The notes below the pieces were generated by a model that saw only the letters and a list, made by a program, of their open reading frames with translations, was not told the origin of the DNA and did not search any database. A stretch of DNA of 64,000 bases from Branchipolynoe longqiensis. Taxonomy: Eukaryota > Annelida > Polychaeta > Phyllodocida > Polynoidae. Positions 63,466 through 64,000 of the stretch are shown piece by piece; position 1 is the first letter of the stretch; every line of letters starts with the position of its first letter. Where the stretch lies: the NCBI GenBank assembly GCA_030323885.1, contig CM059199.1, forward strand, positions 74,682,781 to 74,746,780, in the 5' to 3' direction. The position numbers were made by a program, and so were the translations under genes.

Positions 63466-64000
63466 TAGTGTTAGAGCCATAGCCAGAGTCAGTTTTACTT
63501 ACTTTATTCGTTTGTATTTATATCCTATGGTTAATGATATATGTACAGCTAGGAAATGAGTAGCATTAATTAGACATTGGTTATATATTTCTCTAAACAA
63601 GTTCCTTTTGACGCATTTGGAATTTTAATATTTAGACCAAGAATTAATAATGGTGATGTGGAAATCAGCCTAAGACTCTAGTAAAAGTCACATTGTTTTG
63701 TGTGGAATTGTATGTTTCTTAGCTCAAATTGCTTAACTATGGCTAGTTTTGTCTTAAATATATTCATTATATCATTATATTGCACATGTGCATCCATGTT
63801 TATGCCAAATTGCTACGTATTTTTATTAATTTTGAATAAAATCGAAGTTTTGCCATACATGTATCGGCAAACTCAATGGCCGTACGCCTTGTTTTTCTCT
63901 CGACGCCTATTTCAGCGCATGCGCAGTTGGAATGGTGATCTCGTCTATTCTTTTGGATTAGTTTACCTGATGCTATATTATGCTTTATTTTTCCACACGG
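63466..64000. other. Mostly unassigned; tandem-core repeat fragment at 63797-63900
   Basis: ATTTTGAATAAAATCGAAGT, TTTTGCCATACATG and GGCAAACTCAATGGCCGTAC match the core of the 4.2 and 9.9 kb elements. GCGCATGCGCA near 63917 is an NRF1-like palindrome; no gene is attached. No other features up to the window edge. Confidence 0.45.

Overview
This is a non-coding, repeat-dominated stretch of an animal nuclear genome. No host protein gene could be recognised. The content is retroelements, DNA-transposon derivatives (MITEs), SINEs and satellites, mostly nested in each other. A SINE whose 3' part ends in a 'gtgctctag..gtcgttaaa..aaacaaactt'-type tail (about 21.9 kb, reverse copies at 16.5 and 41.7 kb) resembles, from memory, tails common in molluscan sequence. 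With abundant RTE-like LINEs and tyrosine-recombinase (YR) retrotransposons, this suggests a marine invertebrate, probably a mollusc or other lophotrochozoan. The species cannot be named from the sequence alone.

Layout. 0-12 kb: MITEs (TTAA-flanked family, foldback and tandem-core elements), a 0.6 kb G-rich minisatellite (7.2-7.8 kb), a purine-only tract split by a SINE, and a 58-bp satellite array split by a tandem-core MITE. 12-24 kb: tRNA-derived SINEs, two minus-strand RTE-like LINE 3' ends, a 2.5 kb minus-strand jockey/CR1-type LINE and an 0.8 kb terminal-inverted-repeat element. 24-35 kb: a solo LTR, a Gag-like fragment, a LINE RNase H remnant, many SINEs, nested MITEs and a 16-17 bp AT-rich minisatellite.

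35-52 kb is the core of interest. Three different YR retrotransposons lie within 16 kb. They are a GC-rich DIRS-like element (35.8-39.7 kb), an AT-rich DIRS1-like element with inverted terminal repeats and an internal complementary region (41.8-47.0 kb), and a minus-strand Ngaro-like element (47.2 to about 51.7 kb). The Ngaro-like element keeps complete catalytic residue sets in its reverse transcriptase, RNase H and recombinase frames. The first is inserted in a 504-506 bp pogo-like MITE whose uninterrupted copy lies at 59.7-60.2 kb. The other two sit in the same (TA)n-anchored repeat array. All three are disabled by frameshifts or stops.

52-64 kb: a minisatellite split by a 5.4 kb composite repeat block that contains a CpG-rich palindromic 1.4 kb element. 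After it come the uninterrupted pogo-like MITE, a plus-strand RTE-like LINE with stop codons consistent with C-to-T decay, and a second solo LTR of the 24 kb family.
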